Assembly (NCBI GenBank): GCA_921293015.1
Contig: OV121083.1
Span: forward strand, 31,860,908 to 31,924,907
Origin: Phorcus lineatus
Lineage: Eukaryota; Mollusca; Gastropoda; Trochida; Trochidae
Direction: 5' to 3'
Length of the DNA: 64,000 nucleotides
The notes beneath the pieces were generated by a model. The model was not told where the DNA came from and made no database searches. It was given only the letters and a program-made list of their open reading frames with translations. The position numbers were made by a program, and so were the translations under genes. This document shows positions 35,597 through 46,830 of the stretch, one piece after another (position 1 is the first letter of the stretch; every line of letters begins with the position of its first letter).

Positions 35597-36016
35597 GAGC
35601 CACTCCGCGAGTTGTTGGAGTCATATATGCCAAACTTAATCAATGGTGTCATTTGATTGTGAAGTATCGACTTTTACCAAAATGACACATTCTAAAGCTT
35701 ACTGGGTTTTTTACAGTGACAATATGAAGGTAGCACGTTGCAATTATGATCGAAAAGGAAATTTTGGAGACTTATCTAAAACAGCCAGGAGGGCAGTTGA
35801 TAGTGTTTGTTAAGTCATATAACTAGTATGTATACATGATATCTACACCTCTGTGCATTTATAAGGATGTTTTTATATTTTCATGGAAAACCAGTATTTG
35901 TCATATATGTCTTTTTGACATGAAAAGTTAAGATGTATTGATTTTATATCACCACATATGACATTTAGGTTCATATCAAAGGTAAATAATATGTTATGCA
36001 AATCACGGAGTGGCTC
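35597..36016. mobile_element. MITE, TIR GAGCCACTCCGYGA, copy 1
   Basis: 420 bp bounded by GAGCCACTCCGCGA and TCACGGAGTGGCTC, flanked by TTTAA on both sides (35592-35596 and 36017-36021). The interior matches 57885-58344, including CATATATGCCAAACTTAATC and GACATTTAGG. No transposase. TA-rich target with TTTAA/TTAA-like duplication; superfamily unassigned. Confidence 0.8.
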
Positions 36017-37595
36017 TTTAACAAATTCAAGGAGAATAACTCCTTCCAACAAAATACATTCTAACATTTCGTGATAGACTTTTAGAACCCGATAAAGATT
36101 AGCAGAGTACCCAAAACTAAAATTGTTCTCATCTATATGTTATAGTTTCCAAGAAAACGTGTCGCCATTGAAGCATCAGACCTGTCCTTGAATTGACTTT
36201 CAAACTCGATCAAGAGCATCATCAGGTGTACACACAACCAAAATTTCTATGACATATGTTAAGGGCAATTAACATGAAAACTTGTCCCAATTGGAGCATC
36301 AAGTTGTAATTTGGAACAAGTTCAATCGAACATTCAAGGGCAATAACTCTCTCAAAAATAATATTTCAGAATCGGTTTTCAAACTCAAGAATATAATCAG
36401 GAGTACCAACAAGCAGACATAGTCGGCTATAACCCCTGCCAATTGGCAAATTGTTATGAAATTGTAATCTATAAAAAACTCAGATCATTTGTAATTGATC
36501 TATCCTTTATATGATGATTGTGTAAGATCCTTAGGTTTTAGGTTCTCTCCTTGTTTCGATCGAGTTCCTGTTCAGAAACAAAATTCTAATTAAAGTTTCC
36601 ATGAAAGCAGAAACTTGAAAAAAACCCAACTACACTTTACATGACAATTGTTTAATATATACCAAGTTTCAAAGAACTTTGCTTTATAGTTTCCAAATTC
36701 CAAGTTGTATTTCCACTGAAACAACCAAAAGTAATTGTTGGAAGTTGAAAACCCCAATAGACACCAATTCACATGATGATTGTTCAATATACCAACTTTC
36801 AGTGGGCTAGATATCATAGTTTCTGAGTCTAATCTGGGAACAAAATTCTAAGTGCCGCTTCAATGGAAACATCCAAAAATGAATGTCAGAAGAAGTCAGG
36901 AACCCCAAAAGATACAAATTCACATGATGATTATTCCATGTACCAGCTTTCAATGAATGGGGTCTAATAGATTCTGAGTTATGGCCATGAACCATAATTC
37001 TAACTTGCATTTCCATGGAAACAGCCAAAAATGAATGCAAGAGGAAGTTGAGAACCCTAAAAGGCACCACTTGACATGATGATTGATCCATATACCAATT
37101 TTAAATGAATTAATTATAGGCCTACTGGTTTTTACACTTCTGGTTCAGAAAAGAACATTTTGCACGGAGCACCTGACAACTCATTTGCAGCAAGTTCGAT
37201 GACACATTCATGAAACATAACTCCTTCAAAAATGATAGTTTGGAATTGGCTTTCAATCTCAATGAAGTTTATCATCAGAGGTACCCCAAACCAAAATTTC
37301 ACTCATCTAGATGTAATAGTTTCCAAGAAAACTTGTCCCTATTGGTGACCTGTGACTTGGGAAAATTCAAACAAATAAACAAGGGTTGTAACTCAGCAAA
37401 AAATAATATTTTAGAATCTGCTTTCCAACTATCATCAGAAGTTCGCTCATCTTTATGTAATATTTTACGAGAAAACTTCTCCCAAATGAAAACCATCGAA
37501 CTAAGTCCAAAATTGACATTTCCACAGTTTACAAGAAGGAAGGAATGAGGGAATGACTGCTATATACCCCCGCTTATTTTGTAGCGGAGGTATGA
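36017..37595. mobile_element. Large degenerate pearl-like element: tandem cores and right end
   Basis: 36060-36420 and 37190-37500 carry diverged type B monomers (GCATCAGACC, GAGCATCATCAGGTG, AAAATAATATTT). Between them, 36600-37110 holds about four copies of a different monomer of roughly 140-150 bp (CACATGATGATTGTTC, ATTTCCATGGAAACAGCC, CCAAAAATGAATG). It ends with GCTATATACCCCCGCTTATT TTGTAGCGGAGGTATG (37558-37593), a right-end hairpin like that of 48344-48380. Old copy. Confidence 0.65.
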
Positions 37596-37742
37596 ATTAA
37601 GCAGAAAGTTTATGGCATTAATTAGTTCAACTATCTATATCATGTGTTTAATAACTGAAATATTATTGAAAACATGTTAAACCCAACACATTCACAAGTA
37701 TTTATGGATATTTCACCTCACTAGAAAGAAAGACAAACTCAC
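37596..37742. other. Short intron 3 sequence beside exon 3
   Basis: Minus-strand intron 3 begins at 37742 with donor GTGAGTTTGTC. Nothing else recognised. Confidence 0.5.
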
Positions 37743-37872
37743 AGGATAGCCCAGACAAGCTGCACTGTGACCAGTTCAGGATTGACGTAGTCTGTATTCA
37801 GATCCCACTTGCAGGTCATTTTCTCCCAGTTGTACACAGCACACTGTATCTCCTGCACCGTCTCAGGCCGGT
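37743..37872 (-). CDS. Class I cytokine receptor-like gene, exon 3 (first half of CRH domain 1)
   Basis: 130-bp exon. Acceptor CTTTGTGCCTGTCCAG ends before 37872 and donor CT|GTGAGT follows 37743. Two starting bases (AC) complete a codon begun by exon 2 (T|AC, Tyr). The frame reads RPETVQEIQCAVYNWEKMTC followed by KWD, then PELVTVQLVWAIL, and leaves two bases (phase 2). C-AVYNWEKMT-C-K-W is the C-x9-C-x-W hallmark of the first CRH fibronectin domain in class I cytokine receptors. The spacing and the Met before the second Cys recall gp130, LIFR-like and Domeless receptors. The split of one fibronectin domain over two exons, entered in phase 1, is also usual for this family. Confidence 0.9.
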
Positions 37873-39120
37873 CTGGACAGGCACAAAGTATTCAATAACA
37901 AGAATCTTTCTTATTTGTTGAATAGTTTTAGAAAGTATTGAATCTTGATGCAAAAAAATGGAGCCATTGGTTCTGTCATTGACCAGGCTATCTATAATTC
38001 ATTTCATAAATGGTCACAGGGACACAGTATCAGCTGTCACAGGATCACCAAATCCATTTCTAATACTCCTTAACACCTTAGGAGTCCAAACAGAAGATTT
38101 TAGCTTTCTACGCATATTCCTTTGAAAAAAAAAGAGACAAAAAAAGGTTTTTGGGGTGTGGCTTCTGTGACCCTCATTGAGAGGCACAGGGTCACCAAAT
38201 CTATAGATTAATTTATTAGTCTGTACACATGGTTTCAGCTTTCTAGGCATTTTGATTCTGGAGTAGATGATGAAATCGTTTTTAGGGCGTTGCCTATGTG
38301 GTCTTTATCAGGTGTCACAGGGTCACAAAAACTACCAATTAGAATCCCAATCAGCTTAGGAGTATGCACACAAGGTTTCAGCTTTCTAGGCCTCTTGCTT
38401 CTCAAAACGAAAATGAAAATAGTTTTTAGGGCGCAGCCCGTGTTTCTTATAAGGGACACCAGAAATTGAGGGTTTTCAAATTTTACTTAGATTTATCTCT
38501 TGACCTTGACTTTTGACATTAAAAGTCACAAATCTATGATCATTTTTCATCATTAGCAATCATGTATCCTCCATAGTTGATATATAAGAATTAAGACCCT
38601 CATAGCATAAAAACTTTTCAAGTTATCATTGTTCAATGTGAGCATGTCAAAATATCTTCCCATGAGTATAAGTAAGAATTTATGTTTATTAGAGAAATTT
38701 CTTAAAACTTAAGAATGTTGTTATGGAAACTAACGATTTATAGTGGATTTAAGAATTCTTAAGGCTTCGGAAAATTTTAAGAAGCTACAAGAATTTGGGT
38801 CCTGCATGGTCCCAATCATTTTATTGAGAATACATTCTGTCAGCTTTTATGGTTGTCACCACTGCCATGCTTATATCAGATTGGGCTCAAGACCAAATGT
38901 ACTAAATACAGTCTTCATTACATGTAAAGATATCAGTGTAGGTTCTTTTCTGTTCTTATCTCAGTGAAGATTTCTAGAAAGATTTGTAGTTCAAGAAATG
39001 TGCTTGTCATCGAAGACCAACAGATTTCAACTAACAGACAATGGCGAGAATAGGTATTTATATTTTAAGTTAATCTTTAGTTGCTTTTCCATTAACAGTA
39101 TAATAAAGTATAAAACTTAC
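37873..39120. other. Intron 2 of receptor gene
   Basis: 1,248 bp between exons 3 and 2. Contains pearl-like units (38000-38470). 38471-39110 has short LINE-free AT-rich sequence. It starts on the minus strand with GTAAGTTTTATAC at 39120 and ends in TGTGCCTGTCCAG. Confidence 0.7.
38000..38470. mobile_element. Degenerate pearl-like type A tandem units
   Basis: Three diverged, roughly 145-bp units, each with GGTCACAGGGTCACC-like sequence, a TTAGGAGTC block and TTTCAGCTTTCTAGGC. It is the type A monomer preserved in the 44.4-kb copy, in the same orientation. No ends preserved. Confidence 0.65.
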
Positions 39121-39408
39121 AGTCAACAGTTGCACACTGACTGCCGAGTCTCAGCTGCTTGTCTGTTGTGTTCAGATGGCAAGTGTAGCAGCCCTGCTCA
39201 TCCCCTGACGTCACTGGGTACTCCAAGCGGATACTGCGTGTACTAAGGGTGCGCACATATTGGAGGGGCACCACTCTCTCGCCATCCTCAAACTGCTTGG
39301 TGAAGTACATGGCTCCGGACACATTGCCAGAGATGGAACGGTCGGTCACATTACATGTCAGCTTCAGTGTCTCTCCAATAAAGCCATATGGGTTCGTCGG
39401 GTTCACAG
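39121..39408 (-). CDS. Class I cytokine receptor-like gene, exon 2 (Ig-like domain)
   Basis: 288-bp exon. Acceptor TTTTGTTTTTAAG ends before 39408 and donor T|GTAAGTTTT follows 39121. CT at its start joins the A left by exon 1 (A|CT, Thr). It then reads VNPTNPYGFIGETLKLTC, CNVTDRSISGNVSG, GAMYFTKQFEDGERVV, IRLEYPVTSGDEQGCYTC and LGSQCATVD. An Ig-like fold is suggested by the LTC and DEQGCYTC pair, the second like the D-x-G-x-Y-x-C F-strand motif. Three N-glycosylation sequons (NVT, NVS, NTT). In gp130-type receptors an N-terminal Ig domain precedes the CRH module, as here. It ends in phase 1. Confidence 0.85.
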
Positions 39409-39696
39409 CTTAAAAACAAAATGCCTAATAGTAAGCTGACATCTGATTCACTGTTTGATTAGGCCACTGACAAATGATGTAGCAAAAACACATCCATGTT
39501 TAGTACACCATCAGCCCATGTTGACTAATACATCCTAAACCTATCAAGAATTACGGGGACCTTTTTTCTCTAAATAGTATCAGTAAGTATCAAGGGAGAA
39601 TAAGTACCGTATGTGATTTATTTTTACTTACGTCGGAAACTGAACAAATTACAATTTATGAAATTTTTATTGGTTTATAAAAATAGTAAAAATAGA
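39409..39696. other. Intron 1, 3' part next to exon 2
   Basis: Nothing recognised. Ends with the exon 2 acceptor. Confidence 0.5.
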
Positions 39697-39985
39697 ACCA
39701 TGGGCTCTGTAGCTCATCAGCCCATATATTGTTGATGTTAAAAACTAAGATTCATAAGCATTAGTTCTCTAGGTGAAATACATCATCAAAACTGTCAAGC
39801 GTCAGTGCATTAGACTAGATGTTTTAACATAAATTTGGAAGGATACAATAAAATCTATCATATTCCTTTAATCATGATACAAAATAGAAAAAAAAGGATA
39901 ACAGTTAGGGAGTATTATACACTATACACACTGTTATATATTTGCTTTCTTATATATTGAGGAAATTCTCTCTGTAAGCACAAAA
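39697..39985. mobile_element. Pearl-like type A left end
   Basis: Starts ATAGAACCATGGGCTCTGTA GCTCATCAG, the left end of the complete element at 44311. The following 280 bp match 53957-54300 (CTCTAGGTGAAATACAT; TCATGATACAAAATAGAAA; AACAGTTAGGGA). No core or right end follows. Confidence 0.65.
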
Positions 39986-40904
39986 CTTCATTTAGATAAA
40001 ATTATGATAAGATGTAGATTAAATGGGTGATAACGACCAAACCATTTTGTTGGCATTCCAAGAATTATTGGCAGTAGTTAATCAGCAAAAGCAACAATTC
40101 TATCCACAAACTGGCGTCCATAATCCTTGTTAAAAACACAAGAACAAACTCTGCAAAAGTATTTGCGGTACAACTACTATATGAAATGAGAAGTATCTTA
40201 ACAGTTTTGAATCAACATTTGAATTTCCTCTTTGGCAAAATGGTAAACAGTTTTTAAACAGGTTAACATGAGCAAAATAGTCAGAAAAAGAATTTAGAAT
40301 GATTAATCTCATTAAATTGACATTTTCCACATATGTTATTTGACAAGAATGAGACTAGTGAACATTCCATCAGCTTAGTTTGAAAGTCATCTAAAAAGAT
40401 AATACAAAATATTAAGGAAACAGAAGATCTTTATAAAATATACAACCTATAAGAATATGTAATAAAAAGTATCAAAAGTTGTTGATATGGTATGCCTAGT
40501 AAAGATATAAAAAATAAAGTACCCGGGAGATTGCATCAACACATGAAATGGTCTTCAAATCATTATGTTCATTACAATGTCTATTGTAGAAATATGTTTA
40601 TCATTTTTTCTTTTTTTTTTTACAACATATCAAGCACATTAATTACTAAAGTCATGCGACTATTCTGCACCTTCACTAAACCTTTGGCATTTGACCTAGG
40701 CTGGTTTCACATAAAGCAATATTCATGATCTGTTAATTAGTTTAGCACACAGATATAAGGGACCACATCTGATAAAACTTGAAAACAAAATTATTTGTAA
40801 ATGATAAGAAAACAAAATTGTGAAAAGTGATCACCAAAATTCAGTAAATAAGTTGATTGTAAAGGTATTCACCAATTTTCTAGTCCTTTTAGTTAGTAGT
40901 CAGG
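39986..40904. other. AT-rich intron 1 sequence, nothing recognised
   Basis: Contains a T-run at about 40609-40621. No coding homology. Confidence 0.4.
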
Positions 40905-41025
40905 CTCCTGTTCCACAAAGCAGTTGTAGAGTTACAATCACTTGTAGCCCTTTCTTTTAACATTGTTTACATTACATTGTAGCCTTACAATCTATTGTAA
41001 AAGTCTTGTGGAATGATGAAATGTA
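40905..41025. mobile_element. Small hairpin MITE
   Basis: TCCTGTTCCACAAAGCAG and GTTACAATCACTTGTAG at the left have imperfect inverted partners CTTACAATCTATTGTAAAAG and TCTTGTGGAATGATG at the right. 'Gttycacaaa' ends of this type are shared with the MITE at 60100. Confidence 0.55.
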
Positions 41026-41500
41026 CACGTCGTGAACTCAATCCTACAAAGATTACATTCTCAAAATTTTGAATCCAAAGAATGATTAGTCTTTGAAAAA
41101 AAACACTACAGAAAATTTGAGGCTGTCTATCCTGCCATGGTCATACTTGAAGGGCAGTCAAGGCCAAATCTACAAACTTTAATCGTAAAAGGAATAAAAT
41201 TCTAAAAATTTGAGCTTCCTATGCCAACAAGTTTTTGTTTTGGTAAATCACTGTAACTGTGCAGCCATGCCAAGAACCCATTTTTTGGGAGTAGGACAAT
41301 GAAATTTCCACATCTTCGTTTCAATTTTTCAAAAATGATAATTTCCAAAATAGATTCCTAGCATTTTTGGTTTCTTGAAAATTGATGAAAGATTTGAGGG
41401 TAAAAACACACAAATTTGGATCACCTAAGTTAAAGGAACATCGCCCAAAAATTTCAGCTTTAGGAGTGCAGCGGTTTCTGAGTAATACAAAATGTGAAAA
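41026..41500. mobile_element. Degenerate pearl-like type A core fragment
   Basis: 41280-41490 matches pieces of 33220-33620 (GTAGGACAATGAAATTTCC; GAAAGATTTGAGGGTA; AATTTGGATCACCTAAG; AAAATGTGAAAAGTTTA). No ends recognised. Confidence 0.5.
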
Positions 41501-42130
41501 GTTTAACTCTTACGTTGCTGAATATTACTTTGACCAGTTTTGCCCGCGTTGCTGAATTTTCAAGCACTCGCCTCGCTACCGTAAAGGCATAAATAGCACC
41601 AGTGGCTGAATATTCCAGTGCCACGAGATTCGCGACCGTTTTAACAACATATGGTGTGTTTACATGGCGAAATACGGACGTTATCATTGTTGTTTACAAA
41701 ACTAGTCGGCCAATCCAGTGTCACAAATGGATGATACTTACCTGGCACTTTGAATGAAATTTCTATCACCCCTAGAACGGTTTCTATAACCAAAGTAAAC
41801 TTGTTCTTAATTCGGGCGCCATAACTCAATAAATTTGAAGAGTGCTTGCGCCAATTCACTACGAGACTGAGGATGAATACTTCCTCTTGACATTGATAAA
41901 AAAATTATTACAAAAATACGTTGAACCAATTTTACAATTATTTAAAAATAGTCTTTATTTCAAATTTTATGAAATCATTTAATCAGTGAGTGCACATGGA
42001 CAAATTATATACGGAAATGAAGCTAATTTTTCTCTCTATACTTCACAATAAATTTCATTACAATACGCCATCCTAAACGAAAGATATATATATTACCAAA
42101 GCAGGGTAGTGATAAACCCTGATAACGTTC
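41501..42130. other. Unassigned intron 1 sequence
   Basis: 41505-41640 repeats a CGTTGCTGAATwTT phrase three times (about 41513, 41549, 41601), a possible decayed short tandem repeat. The remainder is AT-rich. Confidence 0.35.
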
Positions 42131-43259
42131 TGACTTTCATGGAAAACCAAGCTTCCACCTCTCGAATGATGTCATTGGTGTCCTCAAAATGACGTCCACG
42201 AAGTGGATTTTTCATCTCTGGGAACAAGAAGAAGTCACTTGGTGCAAGATCAGGTGAATAGGGGGGATGCGGTAAGATTTCAAAGCCACATCGCCGTGCC
42301 TCCACAGCAACTGCTTGGCAAGTGTGAGCTGGGGAATTGTCAGCTAACAGGCGTACACCTTTGGTGCTCATACCGTGGTGCTGCTGTTTAATGGCATCTC
42401 ATAACTTGTTCAGCAGGTTGCAGTAATAAGCCCCAGTAATGGGCTGACCCTTAGCTAGATAAACTGTCAAGATGACTCCACGACAATCCCATAAAACAGA
42501 CATTATGACCTTTCCTGCAGACTTTTGCACCTTGGCCTGTTTGGGAGGTGGTGAAGTAGCATGCTTCCACTCTGCTTATCTCTTTTGTCTCAGGATCATA
42601 TTGATAGAGCAAGCATTCATCCATGGTAACAAGAAGTTTGAATAAATCCTCTTCGTCTTGTTCCAGAAGCTCCAATGCCTGCCAAGACATGTCCCTTCGA
42701 TTATGTTTTGGCAATGGAGTCAGTAAGCGAGGAACCCTGCGTGCTGACACTTTGGGCATATGCAACTGGTTATGGAGTATGTTCCATGCACTGCCATAAC
42801 TCTTACCTGTTTCATGCATTATCATTTGTAGACTTACGCGGCGATCTTCTTGAACCAGTGTCTCAACTTTCTTGATGACGTCCATATCATCAGTAAGTGA
42901 GGGGCGTCCACTTCTTGGCTCATCTGCGAGTGACATTTGGCCTGTTTGGAAATTCCTTTCCATCTCACAACAGAGTCATAGGATGGGCTGTCATTGTCAT
43001 AAACAGATTTCATCTCATCATGAATTTGACGTTCAGTATAGCTCTTCAAATGTAAAAACTTACTTACACTGCGCGCCTCAATTTTCTCCATAATAGGGGG
43101 TACTGTGCTATTTGGTCAACAGACGTAAAACTGGCTGTCGCGAAAAAGACTAATGTTGACCCAGGAACTAGACATGGATCACTTATGCTACAGTGACTAT
43201 TTGGTCCGTATTCACCAGTACATTCTTTGTGATAATTGAAACTTTTTGATATCCCCTCG
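42131..43259 (-). mobile_element. Mariner copy 2 (D,D34D transposase, 3' end truncated)
   Basis: The right end is TATCCCCTCG (to 43259), with TA at 43260-43261. The terminal repeat extends inward at least to 43222 and matches the left end of copy 1. The transposase reads leftward from about 43091. The N-terminal helix-turn-helix has LKSYTERQIHDEMKSVY and DEPRSGRPSLTDD. Catalytic D's lie in VTMDECLLYQYDPETKEISR, LLADNSPAH and SPDLAPSDFF, with 34 residues between the second and third. A frameshift near 42960, one near 42500 and a stop near 42397 disable it. The low-coordinate terminal repeat and final codons are missing. Confidence 0.9.
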
Positions 43260-43261
43260 TA

Positions 43262-44310
43262 TATGGAATTGAAGGCAATTTATTCTTCTATACAAAGATA
43301 TAAAACATAATAATCTATTGCACTGATTATAATTTTTTTAAAGTTAATAAGTTTTAAGTTATTACCAATGAAACGTGGGTATAGCTCGTGAAAACAGACT
43401 TTGATAATCACCTTATCGCGACATTTGTCGCATCATTTCCACACTTTTTATTCTTATGCAAAAATGTGCAAATTATATAAGGAAATGGAAATTTTTATTT
43501 CTTCTTTACAATATGAAAATAATAAATATGTACCACTTGGTTTAGGATATATATAGTGTGCAAAGATGGTACCCTCATGTATTTGAGAACACATTTTGAT
43601 GATTGCGACATCACTTAATGCTCCGTTATTGTCTTATAATTTCATACAGAATGTAAGACAATCCTTTCCTGTTTATTGTAATAAAAAAATGTTGATAATG
43701 CGCTCTGCCTTTAAATGGATCGGAAGTGTAAAAAGCAGGTGAAAAATCATTTCTTAGTTAAAAAGATATGAACAGAGAAATCGCCAGTTTGTGCGATGCT
43801 CGCTGGGTCTTTACCGATTATCATTTACATACAAATTTTATATGGAAATGAAGATCATCCTTTTGTCTATATTTTGATATATAAAATTTCTTCAATTTCC
43901 TTCTATTCCAAATGATCCTACCCATATTGAAATCCGCCCATGGGTTCAGAACATAGAGCGTGCGATAGCAGGGTGTGCATATGGTTGCAATGCAGGCGTC
44001 TAAATAAACGATAGCACTTGGGCGGGTTGGTAAGCTTGTGCGAGATGGTAGGTGTGCTTAGGCTATGAGCACATGCAGCGTGGAGTGGGGGAAAACTTAG
44101 TGATTGTTACGCTTATTTTCAGTACGTTAGACATTATTGCATAACTTTCAGAACATTTACACGCATTATTTAGAACACCACCAAAACAAAACTCGGTAGC
44201 TTAGCGACAGCCGAACCGAAAGTACAAGTACTGACACTACTGTCAAACAAGAAGTGCCCGCGACCCTGGGTACCGCAGTGATAATGAGTCAGCGTGAGAA
44301 CAAGAAAAAA
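43262..44310. other. Unassigned intron 1 sequence
   Basis: AT-rich to 43930, less so after. No coding segment, tandem array or inverted repeat recognised. Confidence 0.4.
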
Positions 44311-45518
44311 TAGAGCCATGGGCTCTATAGCTCATCAGACTTTTGATAGAAATAGGTGTTTGGGTTTAGACCATGGGGTCATGGGCAGTGTAGGAAAGAT
44401 AGCCTGTCCCAACGTCCGAGTTATTCACAATCAAATAAAAACGGCCCATTGCCCATTTGGGGTCAAGGGGTCATCGAACCTACAATTCAGAATCCCCATT
44501 GTCCAAGGAGTCTACACACAACTATTAAGCTATCAAGACCTTTTGGAACTGGAGAAGAAGATGAAAGTAGGATTTTAAGGTTTTGACCCCTGTGACCCCA
44601 TTTGGGGTCAAGTGGTCACCAAACCTACAATTTAGAATCCCCAGTGTCAAAGGAGTCTTCACACAATTTTTCAGCTCTCTAGACCTTTTGGAACTAGGGA
44701 AAAAGATGAAATTAGGTTTTGACCCCTGTGACCCCATTTGGTGGGGTCACCAAACCTACAATTTAGAATCCCCGTTGGCCAAGGAGTCTACACACACCTT
44801 TTCAGCTCTCTAGACCTTTTTGAACTAGGGAAAAAGATGAAATTAGGTTTTTTAGGTTTTGACACGTGACCCCATTTGGGGTCATGGGGTCACCAAACCT
44901 ACAATTTAGAATCCCCGTTGGCCAAGGAGTCCACACACACCTTTTCAGCTCTCTAGACCTTTTGAAACTGGAGAAGAAGATGAAAATAGGTTTTTCAGGT
45001 TTTGACCCCTGTGACCCCATTTGGGGTCATGGGGTCACCAAACCTACAATTTAGAATCTCCAGTGCCCAAGGAGTCTACACACAACTATTCAGCTCTCTG
45101 GACCTTTTGGAACTGGAGAAGAAGATGAAAATAGGTTTTTCATGTTTTGACCCCTCTGACCTCATTTGGGGTCATGGGGTCACAAAATCTTCAATTTAGA
45201 ATACCCATTGGCCAAGAAGTCTACATACAACTTTTCAGCTCTCTGGACCTTTTGGAACTGGAGAAGAAGATTAAAATAGATTTTTAAGGTTTTGACCCTT
45301 GTGACCCCATTTGGGGTCATGGGGTCACGAAATCTACAATTTAGAATCCCCATTTGCCAAGGATTATGCACATAAAATTTCAGCTCTCTAGAGTCATTGG
45401 TTCTGGAGAAGAAGTCGAAAAAGTGAAAAATTGATGGATGGACGGACGGACGGACGGACGGACGCCGGACGCCATGCCATGCCATAAGCCCATCGGGTCT
45501 TTCAGACCTGATGAGCTA
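44311..45518. mobile_element. Pearl-like (Helentron/DINE-type) element type A, complete
   Basis: Left end TAGAGCCATGGGCTCTATAG CTCATCAG includes an AGAGCC/GGCTCT palindrome. The core has seven tandem units of 137-151 bp (44440-45430), each with GACCCCATTTGGGGTCA, CAATTTAGAATCCCC, GGAGTCTACACAC, TTCAGCTCTCT and GGAGAAGAAGATG. Next comes a GGAC microsatellite (45437-45465). The right end is GCCATAAGCCCATCGGGTCT followed by TTCAGACCTGATGAGCTA, a 3' hairpin. TAGCTCATCAG at the left and CTGATGAGCTA at the right are inverted. No ORF is meaningful. The layout matches mollusc pearl elements. Confidence 0.8.
45437..45465. repeat. GGAC tetranucleotide microsatellite
   Basis: About six GGAC units, then GCCGGACGCC. 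Part of the right flank of the pearl-like element. Confidence 0.9.
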
Positions 45519-45642
45519 AAAAGTAAGCATGGCTCACATACCCCAGCAGCCCGTCTGATTTCTTCTACCACTAGTTTGAAATAATATGATTCTGGATAAC
45601 CTGATTTACTAAAAGTCACTGTAATAGTTTAAGTAGTAAATA

Positions 45643-46333
45643 ATGACCGGGTGCCGAGCGATTAGGGCAAAACAACTCGTGAGGGGGCTAGCCCGAGGAG
45701 TAATCCGGTCATTATTTGCCTGACACTCCTACGAAGTTTTCAAACCAAATAGTTTTTATAAAATTAATTTCTAAACGTTTTACTTTGCGTGTTTATGTGT
45801 CCTGACCGAACGAGTCCAATAGGATATCAACAATATCTGGCTGCTTGAGATTTTAAAGCTAAATATTTTATTCTAAAAATTAGAAATAGACATAACCTTA
45901 TACCTATAAATTTTCATGTATATATACACATACATAAAAATATATATACCAGGGTAAAACAGTACAGACACAACAAAATGTACAGTCACAGGCAGGGATC
46001 CTTGTTAGCTCAAATGGTAAAGGCGTTACTCGCCAGCAGAGTTCGAATCCCACTTTCGCTAATGTTAAGTCTTATATACTTAATTTGTAAAACTATCAAA
46101 ATTTTACAAGTCTAATCGTTTGTGTAGGTTGAACATCCACCTGCGTAGATGGTGGATATGGCATATAGCCTTCAAATAAAAGAAAAGGACATAATAACGT
46201 ATGCCCATTGAATGATATGTGATAGTGCCCAAGGGCGATATGGAGAAACAACCGATGAAGACGTTATAACAGGTTGATATGAGAATGAACCAATGTTAAG
46301 AGAATGGGAACATATCACACCGAGGTGTGGAAG
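45643..46333. mobile_element. 691-bp insertion with 8-bp target duplication and tRNA-like promoter
   Basis: Flanked by AGTAAATA (45635-45642 and 46334-46341); the empty site at 30.8 kb reads AGTAAATG once. The left 80 bases form an imperfect fold: AAATAATGACCGG (45638-45650) pairs with CCGGTCATTATTT (45705-45717). A tRNA-like segment lies at 45990-46062. The right end is CACACCGAGGTGTGGAAG, with a short CACACC/GGTGTG hairpin. No ORF. SINE-like by promoter, DNA-transposon-like by duplication length. Confidence 0.7.
45990..46062 (+). repeat. tRNA-like (SINE head) sequence
   Basis: TTAGCTCAAATGGTAAAGGC resembles a pol III A box and GAGTTCGAATCCCAC a B box, spaced about 30 bases as in tRNA genes. 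Stems are poor (GGATCCT does not pair with TTCGCTA), so I read it as a SINE promoter rather than a functional tRNA. Confidence 0.6.
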
Positions 46334-46830
46334 AGTAAATATGTCCCCATTGGAGCATCAGATCTGTTAATCAAATTGCACATTCAAGGGCCATAATTCT
46401 GTTAAAAATAATATTTCGGATATGGCTTTTGAACTCGGTCAAGAGCATCAACAGGTGTGTCCAAAACCAAAATTTCATTCACTTAAGTGTGATACTGTCT
46501 GAGAAAACTTGTCCCCATTGGAGCAACAGATCTGTTAATCGCTCCAAGTCCAATTGAGCAATCAAGGGCCATAACTCTTTAAAAAATAAAATTTAGGAAA
46601 TGGCTTTCGAGCTTGATCAAGAGTATCAACAGGTGTATCCATAACCAAAATTTCATAATAGTAATAGTAATAGTTTCTGAGAAAATCTGTCCCCATTGTA
46701 CACCATATAACTAAGTCCAAAAAATGACGTTGACAAATAAAATGAATTCCAGAAAAGTGGTCCAAACTGTAGAGAAGCTTATGGTTAACAAGTGTGCAAA
46801 GTATTGTTGATCTAGACCTAACGTTTTTTC

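Larger units (their letters stand above)
45523..46830. mobile_element. Pearl-like type B element, interrupted by a 691-bp insertion
   Basis: Left end GTAAGCATGGCTCACATACC begins five bases after the type A element ends. 45523-45642 and 46334-46820 match 30720-31190 continuously, giving a clean empty site. The core has two roughly 170-bp units (46342-46510 and 46510-46690: TCCCCATTGGAGC; TCAAGGGCCATAA; TCAACAGGTGT). No microsatellite or right hairpin follows. Confidence 0.75.

Noticed and set aside
44294-45485. Multiple overlapping frames on both strands with FDPCDPIWGHG words
   Set aside because: Products of the ~140-bp type A core array, present in several frames and both strands.
45990-46062. 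Functional tRNA gene
   Set aside because: A- and B-box-like motifs are present but acceptor and anticodon stems do not pair properly, and it sits inside a transposable insertion; treated as a SINE-like promoter.
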